NCBI RefSeq assembly: GCF_013371465.1
Contig: NZ_JABWDU010000001.1
Coordinates: 983,794 to 1,047,793 of the forward strand
From: Ensifer oleiphilus
Lineage (GTDB): Bacteria > Pseudomonadota > Alphaproteobacteria > Rhizobiales > Rhizobiaceae
Direction: 5' to 3'
Length of the DNA: 64,000 nt
Shown piece by piece: positions 35,914-44,233 of the stretch (its first letter is position 1; each line of letters opens with the position of its first letter). The notes below the pieces were generated by a model that saw only the letters and a list, made by a program, of their open reading frames with translations, searched no databases and had not been told where the DNA came from. A program made the translations under genes and the position numbers.

Positions 35914-36531
35914 GTTCTGCCCATCCTGTATTCGGCTGCCGCGCCCGCCGGTCTTCTAGCCGGTTTTTCCGCCTTCGGCATCCTGGAGCGCCGCGGTATC
36001 CCCTGATACCCGTTCACGCCCGCCGTCGTTTCCATGTGGACCGCCGTCTTTCGTCGTCCGGCCCTTTGTTGAGACAGACATTAGGCAGGGAATCACAAGA
36101 CCGCTTTTCAAAAACCCGCAGCATTTGTTTCGAATTTTAATGAAATTCCCGATTTTGAGGATTTGCCGGGCATTTGTGTCGCATTTTAGCTTTTGCCGTT
36201 AAGGATCGTGGCGACGGGCCGCCGGCAAAGCCTGCAAGCGTGGGCAACGGCACCAGGTCGCCCTGCCCAAATCCTTAACAAGAGGCGGAAAATGCACGAA
36301 AATCCGTTGCTTACGCCCCGTTAACCACAAGAAATGAAGGTCGCACGAATTGCCTCAAAACGGGATTTTTCGAGGGTTTGGCGCCGTTTCGAGACTGTCC
36401 CGTTTATTCTTTCATTAAGCCGGGGATGCGAGATTCCGACATGTCACGAGGCAGTTCGAATGGCGGCCCGCATGAAGCGGAAAACGGTCACGCTCAGTCT
36501 CGCAAGAACAACAAATGTGGCAGGGTAAGGC
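35914..36531. other. 618-base non-coding interval before the PdhS kinase
   Basis: The interval holds no gene I can support. A 64-residue frame at 36334-36528 has no ribosome-binding site. The sequence is AT-rich around 36100-36200 with several TTAAC half-sites (for example near 36196, 36275 and 36320) that could be half-sites for CtrA, but no full TTAA-N7-TTAA was found. It should carry the promoter of the kinase gene. Confidence 0.5.
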
Positions 36532-38127
36532 GTGAGCGTATTGCGTGACATGGTTGGCAGATGGACGTCCCGCGTGGACGAGGCCGCTGCCCTATGGCTG
36601 CCCCGCCGCGAGGCCGGCTCCGCCGTCGGCCGCCGGGACCTCAAGCGTCTGCGCACGGTGGCTGCAGTGTCTCTGACCACGCTTCCGGCAGTCCCGCTTG
36701 CGCTCGCGCTCGCCATGCCCGTTTCTTCCGCATTGCCGCTCGGCACTGCGCTGTGGGCGTCCGCCTCGCTGCTGGCCGCTGCGGCTGCCATTGCGCGTGG
36801 GCGTGGCAAGCAAGGTGCCGAGACGCTTGATCTCGATGCGGCGACATACGAGCTTCCCGATCTTTCAGCCGCCTACGATCTTTTCGCCGGTCTCGTCACC
36901 GTGCACGACCTGCGCGGCAATGTTCTCTCCGTGCATGGCCGCGATGCCGCCGAACATCTGACGCTGATGCGCGACCCCGCTGGCCGCGGCTTCATCGAGC
37001 AGATCCACGTCTCCGACCGCATCACGTTCGTGAGCGCGATCGACATTCTGCGCCAGGGCGGCGAGCGGGCGACTGTCAACATTCGCATCGAACGCCGGTC
37101 GCAGCCGACGGAAGGCGAGCAATTCGTCCATATGTGCTGTGAGCTCGCACCGCTTCTCGATCGCGACGGCGGTCTGAAGGCGATCCTTGCGCAGTCGCGC
37201 GATGTCTCGCAGGAAGCGCGGCTGCGCGCCGAAGCGGCGGCGAGAACGGCGGAAGCGGAATCGGCAAACGATGCCAAGACCCGTTTCCTTGCCGCCGTCA
37301 GCCACGAGCTGCGTACGCCGCTCAATGCCATCCTCGGCTTCTCCGACGTCTTGACCGGCGAATACTTCGGCCGTCTGGAGAACGACCGCCAGCGCGAATA
37401 TGTCAGCCTGATCCACCAGTCGGGCGAACACCTTCTGTCCGTCGTCAACACCATGCTCGACATGAGCAAGATCGAGGCGGGCCGCTACGAACTGGTTCCT
37501 GAACCCTTCCGCGTGGTCGAAGCGGTCTCCGCCTGCGAAGCAATGCTGTCGCATCAGGCGCAGGAGAAGGGCGTCAAGCTGGCAAGCCGCGTGACCCGCA
37601 ACGTCGGCGAGATCAATGCCGACCAGCGCGCCTTCCAGCAGGTTCTCATCAATCTTGTCGGGAACGCCATCAAGTTCACCGATCAGGGCGGCATGGTGAC
37701 GATCGACGCCGAGCTTGACGGTCCTTCCCTGAAGCTGACAGTCAGCGACACCGGTATTGGCATCGCCGCCGACAAACTGCAGATGTTGGGGCAGCCCTTC
37801 GTCCAGATCCAGAACGACTACACCCGCCGCTACGAGGGCACCGGCCTCGGTCTGTCGCTGGTCAAGGGGCTTGTGGCGCTTCACGGCGGCGAGATTTCGA
37901 TCCGTAGCCGTGAACGCGAAGGCACGGTGATTACCGTCACTCTGCCTTGTGACGGCTCCGGCATCGTCGAGGCCAACCGCGAAGAACAACGCTCGGCCGT
38001 GACTGTCGAATTTCCGCCGCGGCTAAGAGATAACGACACGCAGGCGGTTGCCGATGGCGACCGATTCGAAAGGACCGGTTTGAACGAGGAACGGGGATAT
38101 GGCGCCGCGCAAGCGAAAACAGCCTGA
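36532..38127 (+). CDS. divJ: PAS-domain histidine kinase of the DivJ/PleC (PdhS) family, likely DivJ
   Basis: A 531-residue membrane kinase that in related bacteria phosphorylates DivK and so adjusts CtrA activity in the cell cycle. Two hydrophobic segments lie at about residues 42-62 and 66-88. A PAS region follows (about 112-228). The dimerisation domain has the phospho-acceptor H258 in AAVSHELRTPLNAILGFSDVL, followed by an HATPase domain with NLVGNAIKF and GTGLGLSLVKGL. The N-terminal topology and gene context (SufE and a peptidoglycan-binding gene) fit DivJ of S. meliloti from memory. PleC or PdhS1 are alternatives. Confidence 0.78.
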   Translation: MSVLRDMVGRWTSRVDEAAALWLPRREAGSAVGRRDLKRLRTVAAVSLTTLPAVPLALALAMPVSSALPLGTALWASASLLAAAAAIARGRGKQGAETLDLDAATYELPDLSAAYDLFAGLVTVHDLRGNVLSVHGRDAAEHLTLMRDPAGRGFIEQIHVSDRITFVSAIDILRQGGERATVNIRIERRSQPTEGEQFVHMCCELAPLLDRDGGLKAILAQSRDVSQEARLRAEAAARTAEAESANDAKTRFLAAVSHELRTPLNAILGFSDVLTGEYFGRLENDRQREYVSLIHQSGEHLLSVVNTMLDMSKIEAGRYELVPEPFRVVEAVSACEAMLSHQAQEKGVKLASRVTRNVGEINADQRAFQQVLINLVGNAIKFTDQGGMVTIDAELDGPSLKLTVSDTGIGIAADKLQMLGQPFVQIQNDYTRRYEGTGLGLSLVKGLVALHGGEISIRSREREGTVITVTLPCDGSGIVEANREEQRSAVTVEFPPRLRDNDTQAVADGDRFERTGLNEERGYGAAQAKTA

Positions 38128-39064
38128 ACGCAAGAAGGCGGCGCGTCCCGCGCCAGGCCTTGCCATGCGTGGGCTGGCTCTCGCCGGCCGAGGTGTTGCG
38201 CTTGCCGGTCGGCTGGTCGCCCGCCACCCCTTGAGTGCCGGCGGTACGGCTGCCTTTGCCGTTGTGTTCTCGTTCGTTGCCGCCAACGCCATGTGGTATC
38301 AGCACGGCTCACATCCATCACCTCTGCTTCGCACCCGCGTACCGCTTGTCAGCCCCGAGACGGCCGAGCGTATCGCCGTCGCCAAGGGCGCCGAGATCGA
38401 ACCGCGCAATGTCACGACCTTCGTCATCAAGCGCGAGGGCGACAAGGACACTGATAACGTCGAAGACGTGATCGCAGCCGCCTCGTCCGAAGCGCCTGCC
38501 GAAAAGCCGTCGCCCGAACGGGTCGCCTCGGTACCGGACACGTCGGCTTCGCCGCTGGTAGCCGACATCCAGAAGGAACTGAACCGCATCGGTCTCTACG
38601 ATGGCGTGCCGGATGGGCGCCCGGGTCCGCGCACGTCGGCCGCCATCCTGCGGTTCGAGAAACAAGCCGGGCACCCGCAGACGGGGATCGCGAGCGCTGA
38701 ACTGCTGCGCACGCTGCGCGCCACGTCGGGCCCGAAGCTGGCAGCCGCCATGCCTGCAAGCCGGCCCTACGCCGACCCGAAACAGGCCGGTGCCGATGTC
38801 GATCCGGTTGCAGCCGCCATCCGTTCAGCCGAGACGGACAAGATGCTGATCCCGCGGGCCGAAATCCCCGTTTCCAGCGAACTGGTGCTGAACATCCAGA
38901 AGGGTCTGAGCAATCTCGCCTATGCCGACATCGTCGTCGACGGCGTTGCCGGCGATCAGACACGCGCGGCGATCCGCCATTTCGAGAAGCACTACCGCCT
39001 GCCGCAGACGGGCGAGCCCAATCCCAAAGTGCTGAAAAAGCTCAAGGAAATCGGCGCCCTCTGA
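38099..39064 (+). CDS. peptidoglycan-binding domain protein
   Basis: A 321-residue membrane-anchored protein. A single transmembrane segment lies near residues 38-62. Two peptidoglycan-binding_1 domains follow: ADIQKELNRIGLYDGVPDGRPGPRTSAAILRFEKQ (about residues 153-188) and LVLNIQKGLSNLAYADIVVDGVAGDQTRAAIRHFEKHY (about 260-300). Its ATG overlaps the kinase gene by 29 bases and has GAGGAACGGGG upstream, so the two are coupled. The role could link cell-wall synthesis to cell-cycle control; that is an inference. Confidence 0.85.
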   Translation: MAPRKRKQPERKKAARPAPGLAMRGLALAGRGVALAGRLVARHPLSAGGTAAFAVVFSFVAANAMWYQHGSHPSPLLRTRVPLVSPETAERIAVAKGAEIEPRNVTTFVIKREGDKDTDNVEDVIAAASSEAPAEKPSPERVASVPDTSASPLVADIQKELNRIGLYDGVPDGRPGPRTSAAILRFEKQAGHPQTGIASAELLRTLRATSGPKLAAAMPASRPYADPKQAGADVDPVAAAIRSAETDKMLIPRAEIPVSSELVLNIQKGLSNLAYADIVVDGVAGDQTRAAIRHFEKHYRLPQTGEPNPKVLKKLKEIGAL

Positions 39065-39222
39065 CGAGCCGTCGCAAGCAAAGTCAGGCAACCCAGGTGC
39101 CCGTGGCACGGCGTCTTCGATGTGTCGCACAAGCGTGCCAGCCAAGGACTTGGGAGGTCGCGGTGCTTCCTCGCCGCTCATCCCGGTTTGCAAGCCCGCC
39201 GCCGCACGTGTACAGCCTCTCC

Positions 39223-39582
39223 ATGCGCCTCAAATCCCACATCTTCGTCTCTGCCTTGCTGCGCCGTGCCTTCGCGCTCGGCGGGTATGCGGCCGTCCTG
39301 CGCAAAGGGGCGGAGGACGCCGGCGCGATCTTCATCCGCCAGCGCACACGCATGGGGACCGAGACGCTGTTTGCGCCGGCACCGCAGAATTTTTTCGAAG
39401 ACGACGCCGATACCGGCCGCAAGTTCGAGACGCGGCTGAAGGATCGCGACGGCGATGCGGTGGAGGATGCACTTGCCCGCGAAATCCGCTTCGATCCGGA
39501 TTGCTGGATCGTCGAGATCGAACTGGATGATCGTGCCGATCTGTTCGATGTGGTGCCGGACGAGGGAAGAAGCCTCTCTTGA
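39223..39582 (+). CDS. DUF1491 family protein
   Basis: A 119-residue soluble protein. The start MRLKSHIFVSALLRRAFALGGYAAVLRKGAEDAGAIFIRQRTRMG is typical of DUF1491, a family of unknown function in Alphaproteobacteria. The C-terminal part has CWIVEIELDDRADLF. The ATG at 39223 is chosen because the upstream extension is not conserved and has Arg/Pro-rich composition. The gene is on the plus strand and convergent with the DUF2336 gene. Confidence 0.82.
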   Translation: MRLKSHIFVSALLRRAFALGGYAAVLRKGAEDAGAIFIRQRTRMGTETLFAPAPQNFFEDDADTGRKFETRLKDRDGDAVEDALAREIRFDPDCWIVEIELDDRADLFDVVPDEGRSLS

Positions 39583-39661
39583 AGCAGCCGTCAGAGGCGC
39601 TAGGCTCTCCACTTGGAATGGAGTTCGCTCGGTCGCGCGCAGAGCTGGCTGCGACTGAAAA

Positions 39662-40708
39662 CTATCGGCGGCCGAACACGCGTTGCGCTTTGGCGCCGCC
39701 GATGGCCTGGGCGACCTTGCGGATGGCGGGCTGACGGGCATCATTGGCGTGGTCGTCGGCGAGATAGCTCTGGTGCCGCACGGCGGGCGCCTCATCCCGC
39801 GCGTCCGACTGCAGCCATGCGTCAAGCCGCTCTCTGCTCGACTTCGGATCCATGGTGCCGGTCAAGGCTTCCGCACGGCTGACCCCGCCGATGCCCTCGG
39901 CGAGATGCGGATAGAGCGATTGCAGGACGAAGATGAGATCTTCGGTCGGGAGCGAAAGGGCAATCAGGCTCGTCGCCAGCTGTTGCCCGGAAACGTCGAG
40001 AAGAATGCGCTCGACCAGAGGGCCGCCTGCATCGAGCGCCGTCGCCAGCGCGCGCGAGAACAGAATGATCTCACCGCTCCTTGCAAAGCGCACCAGCAGG
40101 GCGCTGTGCAGTCCGCTAATCGGTACGATGGTGGACGCGATTTCGCGCGCACCAGCACGCGCAAGTGCCTTGATCTCGGCGCGCAAGCTCTCTTCCCGCG
40201 CGGTCCGATCTGCCTGGGCCTCGGCCTCCGGTTCGGCCGGAGCCGAGGGCGCCGCGGCCGGTCGTTGCTGTACGTCAGGGCGGGCGGAAAGGCCGGCGGG
40301 ATTGTGGTGTTCGACCAGGGCATCGATGACGGACGGGGACAGGGCGGCGCGTCGCGCAATCGCGCTGGCATGCGCCGGGCTCTGCTGGCGTATGATGCCG
40401 ATGAGCGTTCGATCCGAGAGCGCTTGCGAGCGGGTCAGGAAAATGGCGGCGATCGAGATCGGCATGCTGCCGATCAACGCTGCGACCGGCTCGGGAACAT
40501 GGGGGCATTGCGACAGCGCGGCGGCGGCCTGACGACGCGCTTCGCTGCTGGAGCCGAGGAACAGCGGTTCGAACAATTCGGAAAACTGCTTCATGTCGGA
40601 TTTGCGCGGAATTCGCAGGCTCTCGAAACCGCTGACGGTTGCCATCAGGACCACGTCCTTCAAGCGGCCCGTCTGTGGCCTTTCCAACTCACGAAAGCGA
40701 TCCGTCAC
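39662..40708 (-). CDS. DUF2336 domain protein
   Basis: A 348-residue protein with helical repeats. The block KQFSELFEPLFLGSSSEARRQAAAALSQCPHVPEPVAALIGSMPISIAAIFLTRSQALSD is characteristic of the DUF2336 family. The middle has a charged, Ala/Pro-rich linker. The GTG at 40708 (VTDRFRELERPQTGRL) has AAGGAT upstream and is preferred to later ATGs at 40645 and 40594. Function is unknown; the HEAT-like architecture suggests protein-protein contact. It is divergent from the SH3-domain gene across a CtrA-like box. Confidence 0.8.
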   Translation of the reverse strand: MTDRFRELERPQTGRLKDVVLMATVSGFESLRIPRKSDMKQFSELFEPLFLGSSSEARRQAAAALSQCPHVPEPVAALIGSMPISIAAIFLTRSQALSDRTLIGIIRQQSPAHASAIARRAALSPSVIDALVEHHNPAGLSARPDVQQRPAAAPSAPAEPEAEAQADRTAREESLRAEIKALARAGAREIASTIVPISGLHSALLVRFARSGEIILFSRALATALDAGGPLVERILLDVSGQQLATSLIALSLPTEDLIFVLQSLYPHLAEGIGGVSRAEALTGTMDPKSSRERLDAWLQSDARDEAPAVRHQSYLADDHANDARQPAIRKVAQAIGGAKAQRVFGRR

Positions 40709-40789
40709 GATAAATCCTTGCACGCAAAACATGATTGCCATTGCCGGCGACCCGGAACGGCACACGTCACTAAAAATAAAAGAAAAGCG

Positions 40790-40804
40790 TTAGCGCACTG
40801 TTAA
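40790..40804. promoter_or_regulatory. CtrA-like box TTAG-N7-TTAA
   Basis: TTAGCGCACTGTTAA matches the CtrA consensus TTAA-N7-TTAA with one mismatch. It lies in the AT-rich intergenic region between the divergent DUF2336 and SH3 genes. Control of either gene by CtrA is only a hypothesis. Confidence 0.45.
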
Positions 40805-41026
40805 CTATGGAGGTTGGGGCTTTATTCAGGCTTGCGGCGCGCAAGCGGCCGACGATTTTGTGCGGTTTCGACGGCAAAGCCCTGCTTGCTGTGGGTTCGA
40901 CCGCCTCCAGCCTTAAAAAATCCACAAGCGGCTTTAAGTGATCGCGGTGACGGTGAAGGGTTCCGGACGCCCGCCGACGCAAGAAGGCTTAGTGAAGAGG
41001 GGCCTTCCGATGGGAGACAGCTTACT

Positions 41027-41770
41027 GTGAAGAAAATAGTGTTGCGCGCGGCCGCCATATGCGCGCTTTTCCTGGCGCCGGCGATCGCCGAGGCTGCAGA
41101 GGGATTTGCAACTGCCAACGTCAATATGCGGTCCGGTCCCAGCACGCGCTATCCGGCGGTGTCGATGATCCCGGCCGGCGAAGCCGTTGAAATTCACGGC
41201 TGCCTTGCCGATCTGCCCTGGTGCGACGTTTCCTTTTATGGTGGCCGCGGCTGGGTGGCTGGGCGCTATGTGCAGGCGAACTATCGCCGCAACAGGGTCT
41301 ATGTCGAACCGCAATATTACCGACCGCTCGGTATCCCGACGGTGGTTTTCCAGTTTGATCGCTACTGGGACCGAAACTATCGCGGCCGTGATTTCTATCG
41401 CGACCGTGACCGGTGGCGCCGTGGGCCGGATTGGGTCGACGATAGCCGCCGCCCGCGGGACTGGGAGCGTCAACGCGACCGTGATCGCCGCGATTGGGAA
41501 CGCGACCGAGCCCGGCAGGAGCGCGAGTGGACGCGCGACCAGGCGCGCGAGCAGCGCGAGCGGGATCGGGATCGCCAGAACTGGGAGCGGAACCGAAGAG
41601 ATGGTGAACGTTGGGATGACCAGGCAGGTGGCGACAACCGCCGCGAATGGGAGCGTCGCCGCGATCGCGACGGCGTGCGCGTCCGGGAAGATTTCGAGGA
41701 TGGTTATGGTGTCGTGCGCCCAGCCCCGGCCATTCGATGCCAGGCGATGGACCCATCCTGCGTAGAGTGA
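41027..41770 (+). CDS. secreted SH3-domain protein with charged repeat tail
   Basis: A 247-residue protein. The GTG at 41027 has GGGAGA upstream, and a signal peptide follows (KKIVLRAAAICALFLAPAIAEA). Residues about 25-80 form a bacterial SH3 domain (TANVNMRSGPSTRYPAVSMIPAG and WCDVSFYGGRGWVAGRYV). Residues about 120-235 are extremely rich in Arg, Asp, Glu and Trp (DWERQRDRDRRDWERDRAR). SH3_3 domains often bind peptidoglycan, so this may be an envelope protein. The tail is odd and of unknown role. A strong terminator follows. Confidence 0.8.
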   Translation: MKKIVLRAAAICALFLAPAIAEAAEGFATANVNMRSGPSTRYPAVSMIPAGEAVEIHGCLADLPWCDVSFYGGRGWVAGRYVQANYRRNRVYVEPQYYRPLGIPTVVFQFDRYWDRNYRGRDFYRDRDRWRRGPDWVDDSRRPRDWERQRDRDRRDWERDRARQEREWTRDQAREQRERDRDRQNWERNRRDGERWDDQAGGDNRREWERRRDRDGVRVREDFEDGYGVVRPAPAIRCQAMDPSCVE

Positions 41771-41812
41771 TGTGCGTGATATCAAGAGCGCGGGGGGGTG
41801 CCCTCCCTTCGG

Positions 41813-41845
41813 ACGGGCGGCCCTTCGGTCGCCCGTTTTCTTTTT
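41813..41845 (+). terminator. Rho-independent terminator of the SH3 gene
   Basis: ACGGGCG (41813-41819) and CGCCCGT (41830-41836) form a stem with a ten-base loop, followed by TTTTCTTTTT. It is 43 bases past the stop of the SH3 gene. Confidence 0.88.
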
Positions 41846-41922
41846 CGCACGGGCTTTCGGCTTGCCGTCGGAACCATTGTTGTTTCGATGCGTTGAAACC
41901 GGGCAAGAGAAGGAGCGTTGCA

Positions 41923-42207
41923 ATGGTAGAAAAAAAACTGCAGGCGGTGGCTGACACGGTCGAAAGTGAAGTGGAAGCATCGGCTGCCCGGGTCGAACTG
42001 GAGGCGCAGATTGCCGAGTTGCGCGCCGAGATTGGCCGACTGACCGAAACCGTTTCGGCGATCGGCACGGGTGCCAAGGCGGTGGTGCAGGGTGAAGCGG
42101 AATTGATGACGGAGCGGGTGCGCGAGCGGGTCCGCGAAGAACCGATTTCGACACTTCTGACCGTTGCCGGTGTTTCGTTCCTCTTCGGCCTGCTGTCCAG
42201 GCGCTAG
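41923..42207 (+). CDS. ElaB/DUF883-like membrane-anchored protein
   Basis: A 94-residue protein. Residues 5-75 form a long amphipathic helix (VADTVESEVEASAARVELEAQIAELRAEIGRLTETVS) and the C-terminal segment STLLTVAGVSFLFGLLSRR is a membrane anchor, as in ElaB/YqjD, which attach ribosomes to the membrane in E. coli. AAGGAG precedes the ATG at 41923. The function here is only inferred by architecture. A perfect CtrA-like box follows the gene. Confidence 0.7.
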   Translation: MVEKKLQAVADTVESEVEASAARVELEAQIAELRAEIGRLTETVSAIGTGAKAVVQGEAELMTERVRERVREEPISTLLTVAGVSFLFGLLSRR

Positions 42208-42300
42208 CCGTCCCCCGTCCGCCGAAGCTGTTACCCCGGATACAGTGTTTTGTTTTTCCGGGGGACATACTGCCCCTAGGTTCGGGGCGCGGATGCGGCG

Positions 42301-42315
42301 TTAACCATCTGTTAA
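42301..42315. promoter_or_regulatory. perfect CtrA-type box TTAA-N7-TTAA
   Basis: TTAACCATCTGTTAA matches the CtrA consensus TTAA-N7-TTAA, with TTAACC repeated at both ends. It is about 205 bases upstream of the small protein gene at 42520. A transcription start near 42340-42350 would fit. No other gene in the right direction is near. Confidence 0.65.
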
Positions 42316-42519
42316 CCAGCCTATGGCTCAATCGAAGCGGACCGTCTATGATTGGTCTGTACCACTCGAGCAAGCCGCAACCTCCGGGCGACCGGAAGAA
42401 GGAGAAGATGAGAAAAGCGCGCCTGTCCGGGTTATGCCTGGGAAAATGCGCTGGCCCCGAAAGGGCAGGGTGAAATCTGTACGGTAGTTCATCCGTCTCA
42501 AGCCTTTATGGAGACGAGC

Positions 42520-42693
42520 ATGGCAGACGTGATCAGAATGCAGGACCGCAAGGTCCAAATGCCACCACGCAGGCCTCCGGTCATATCGGGCGGAGCGCAA
42601 GTGCTTTTGTTTACCGGCATCCGCTACGAGCGCCTCGACGGCCGCGACCCGCAGCCAACCGCGCCTGACGGACGTCGGATCAAGAAGCAGTAG
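42520..42693 (+). CDS. small hypothetical protein, 57 aa
   Basis: A small basic protein of unknown function: MADVIRMQDRKVQMPPRRPP at the start and GGAQVLLFTGIRYERLDG in the middle, with a Lys/Gln-rich C-terminus. The composition and clear SD (GGAGACGAGC before the ATG at 42520) support expression. A start at 42508 (METSMADV) is also possible. A short hairpin CGTCTC...GAGACG in front of the start might include the SD. A CtrA-type box lies upstream. No homologue family is recalled. Confidence 0.6.
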   Translation: MADVIRMQDRKVQMPPRRPPVISGGAQVLLFTGIRYERLDGRDPQPTAPDGRRIKKQ

Positions 42694-42957
42694 GCTTCCA
42701 GCCACCGCCCATGTGTCGGCCCCATCGGCCGGCCTAAGCACGGCTTTGTTCGTGCCGACAACGCTCCGTATGTGCGGACGCGATCATCTTCTTCACGACA
42801 TTTGAATAGAAGCGGCAAGGTTGAAGGTCGGATCTTCTGACGACCAGATTACGCGGCCCGATGCGTGATCGCTCTGGTTCGCTTGTTGCGATTTAGGGTC
42901 GCGTTTTTACATGACGTCGTTGTCGCGAAAATGCTGTCAGCTTTTGCGTGGCATGCG
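42694..42957. other. non-coding interval before DUF1254 pair
   Basis: The 264 bases between the small protein and the DUF1254 gene hold only short frames without ribosome-binding sites. I see no RNA gene. The region is shared by two converging transcription units. Confidence 0.5.
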
Positions 42958-43503
42958 TCAGCGCCGGAACGGCTCGCAGCTTGATTCCGCCAGGAAATTC
43001 CGCACCTGGTCCTCGAAGCTGTCAAGCGGCGCCATGGCGCGCAGCACCGCATAGCCATCCTCTTCCTTCATCTCCACCATGATCGATTGCGCCAGGGCTT
43101 CCGGCGGCGCCTTGCGCAACTCCACCAGTTGGATCGGCGTCGCGACGACAAGATCCAGCCTGCCATTGACGGCGGTATGGTCGTTCATGCTGAAGACTTC
43201 GTTGGAACTGCTGTCGAAAACGGCGAGCGACCAGAAGGGAACGGAGCCGCTGGCGAGGAAACGCGCCGGTCCATCGGCGATGGAAAAGCTGCAAACCGCC
43301 GTTCGCAGGTAAGGATCGTCATTGCTGAGACCCGTCGGCCCAGGGGTGCTCGTCAAGGAAAAGAAGCTGTCCATCTCGAGAAGGCCGAGCACACGGGTGT
43401 AGGCGTCACGACCGGTAAACTGCGGCAGCACCAGCACGATGATGATGTGCAGCAGAGCCGCGCCCACGAGGCCGAGGATGGAAGCGAACAGAACACTACG
43501 CAT
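42958..43503 (-). CDS. DUF1254-related membrane protein
   Basis: A 181-residue protein. The N-terminus MRSVLFASILGLVGAALLHIIIVLVLPQF is a membrane anchor or signal. The body resembles DUF1254 (GRDAYTRVLGLLEMDSFFSL, DPYLRTAVCSFSIADGP and PFWSLAVFDSSSNEVFSMNDHTAVNGRLDLVVATPIQL). In many bacteria DUF1254 and DUF1214 are fused; here they are two genes overlapping by eight bases, the DUF1214 gene first. The function is unknown. Confidence 0.75.
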   Translation of the reverse strand: MRSVLFASILGLVGAALLHIIIVLVLPQFTGRDAYTRVLGLLEMDSFFSLTSTPGPTGLSNDDPYLRTAVCSFSIADGPARFLASGSVPFWSLAVFDSSSNEVFSMNDHTAVNGRLDLVVATPIQLVELRKAPPEALAQSIMVEMKEEDGYAVLRAMAPLDSFEDQVRNFLAESSCEPFRR

Positions 43504-44137
43504 CGCCGCATCCCGTTTTCACGATCTTCGGCATGGCGAGATCGATGAGGCCGGAGGAGCCTGCAGTTGGTGTATCGAGCAGTGTCAGGACGAGCCGGAA
43601 GGTGCCGGAATGTCGCAAGGCCAGCCAATTGTCCGGTTTGGCGTTCGGCGAGACATGGATGGTGAAGGAGCTGTCTTCGGCGCGCAGCACCGTCCAAGAA
43701 TTGAGCGCTGCAGGCAGATCCGAGCCGGGGCGCAACGGGACGCCGTCGGCATTCGCGGCATAGAGCGTCCAGAACCGTGCCTGCGGCGTCATCCCCGAGA
43801 CATCGTAGGAGCAGGCCGCGGAGAGCTTGTCCCCCTTGTCATCGACCTGGGCCATGAACATCAGCCCTTCGGCGCCGCCGTAGAGCAGGTCGCCGGCCCG
43901 GGCGCGGTGCGCCTTGGCATAGGGGTCGGCCTTCTCGGTCTGTGCCTCGGGAAAGGCAATCCACGGACCGATCGATATGGCACCGAAACCGACCGTCGCT
44001 TTCAGCGCCCAGACGGCCGAAGCGATGCCGCCGCCGAAGGCGATGGCAAGGGCAAGGGCGACGAGGAGGGGAATTCGGAACAATGGCGGCTCTATCGAAT
44101 ACGGTTGTGCATCGCCACGCGACGCAGCGCAGCCCAT
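43496..44137 (-). CDS. DUF1214-related membrane protein
   Basis: A 213-residue protein. A transmembrane segment lies near residues 20-45 (RIPLLVALALAIAFGGGIASAVWAL). The body has TPQARFWTLYAANADGVPL, WTVLRAEDSSFTIHVSPNAKPDNWLALRHSGTFRLVLTLLDTP, typical of DUF1214. The start at 44137 is uncertain; a TTG at 44083 would remove the first 18 residues. It overlaps the DUF1254 gene by eight bases. Both are likely in one complex. Confidence 0.78.
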   Translation of the reverse strand: MGCAASRGDAQPYSIEPPLFRIPLLVALALAIAFGGGIASAVWALKATVGFGAISIGPWIAFPEAQTEKADPYAKAHRARAGDLLYGGAEGLMFMAQVDDKGDKLSAACSYDVSGMTPQARFWTLYAANADGVPLRPGSDLPAALNSWTVLRAEDSSFTIHVSPNAKPDNWLALRHSGTFRLVLTLLDTPTAGSSGLIDLAMPKIVKTGCGDA

Positions 44138-44233
44138 GTCTCGCCCATACGAGCGCGCGACGCAACGGCGATCATTGCGTCTACCTGGCCGCCAGCATCG
44201 ATCCGGTCTCTCAAATAAACGGTTCGAGCGCGT

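Noticed and set aside
36334-36528. 64-residue frame before the PdhS kinase
   Set aside because: No ribosome-binding site, and it lies in the likely promoter region of the kinase gene.
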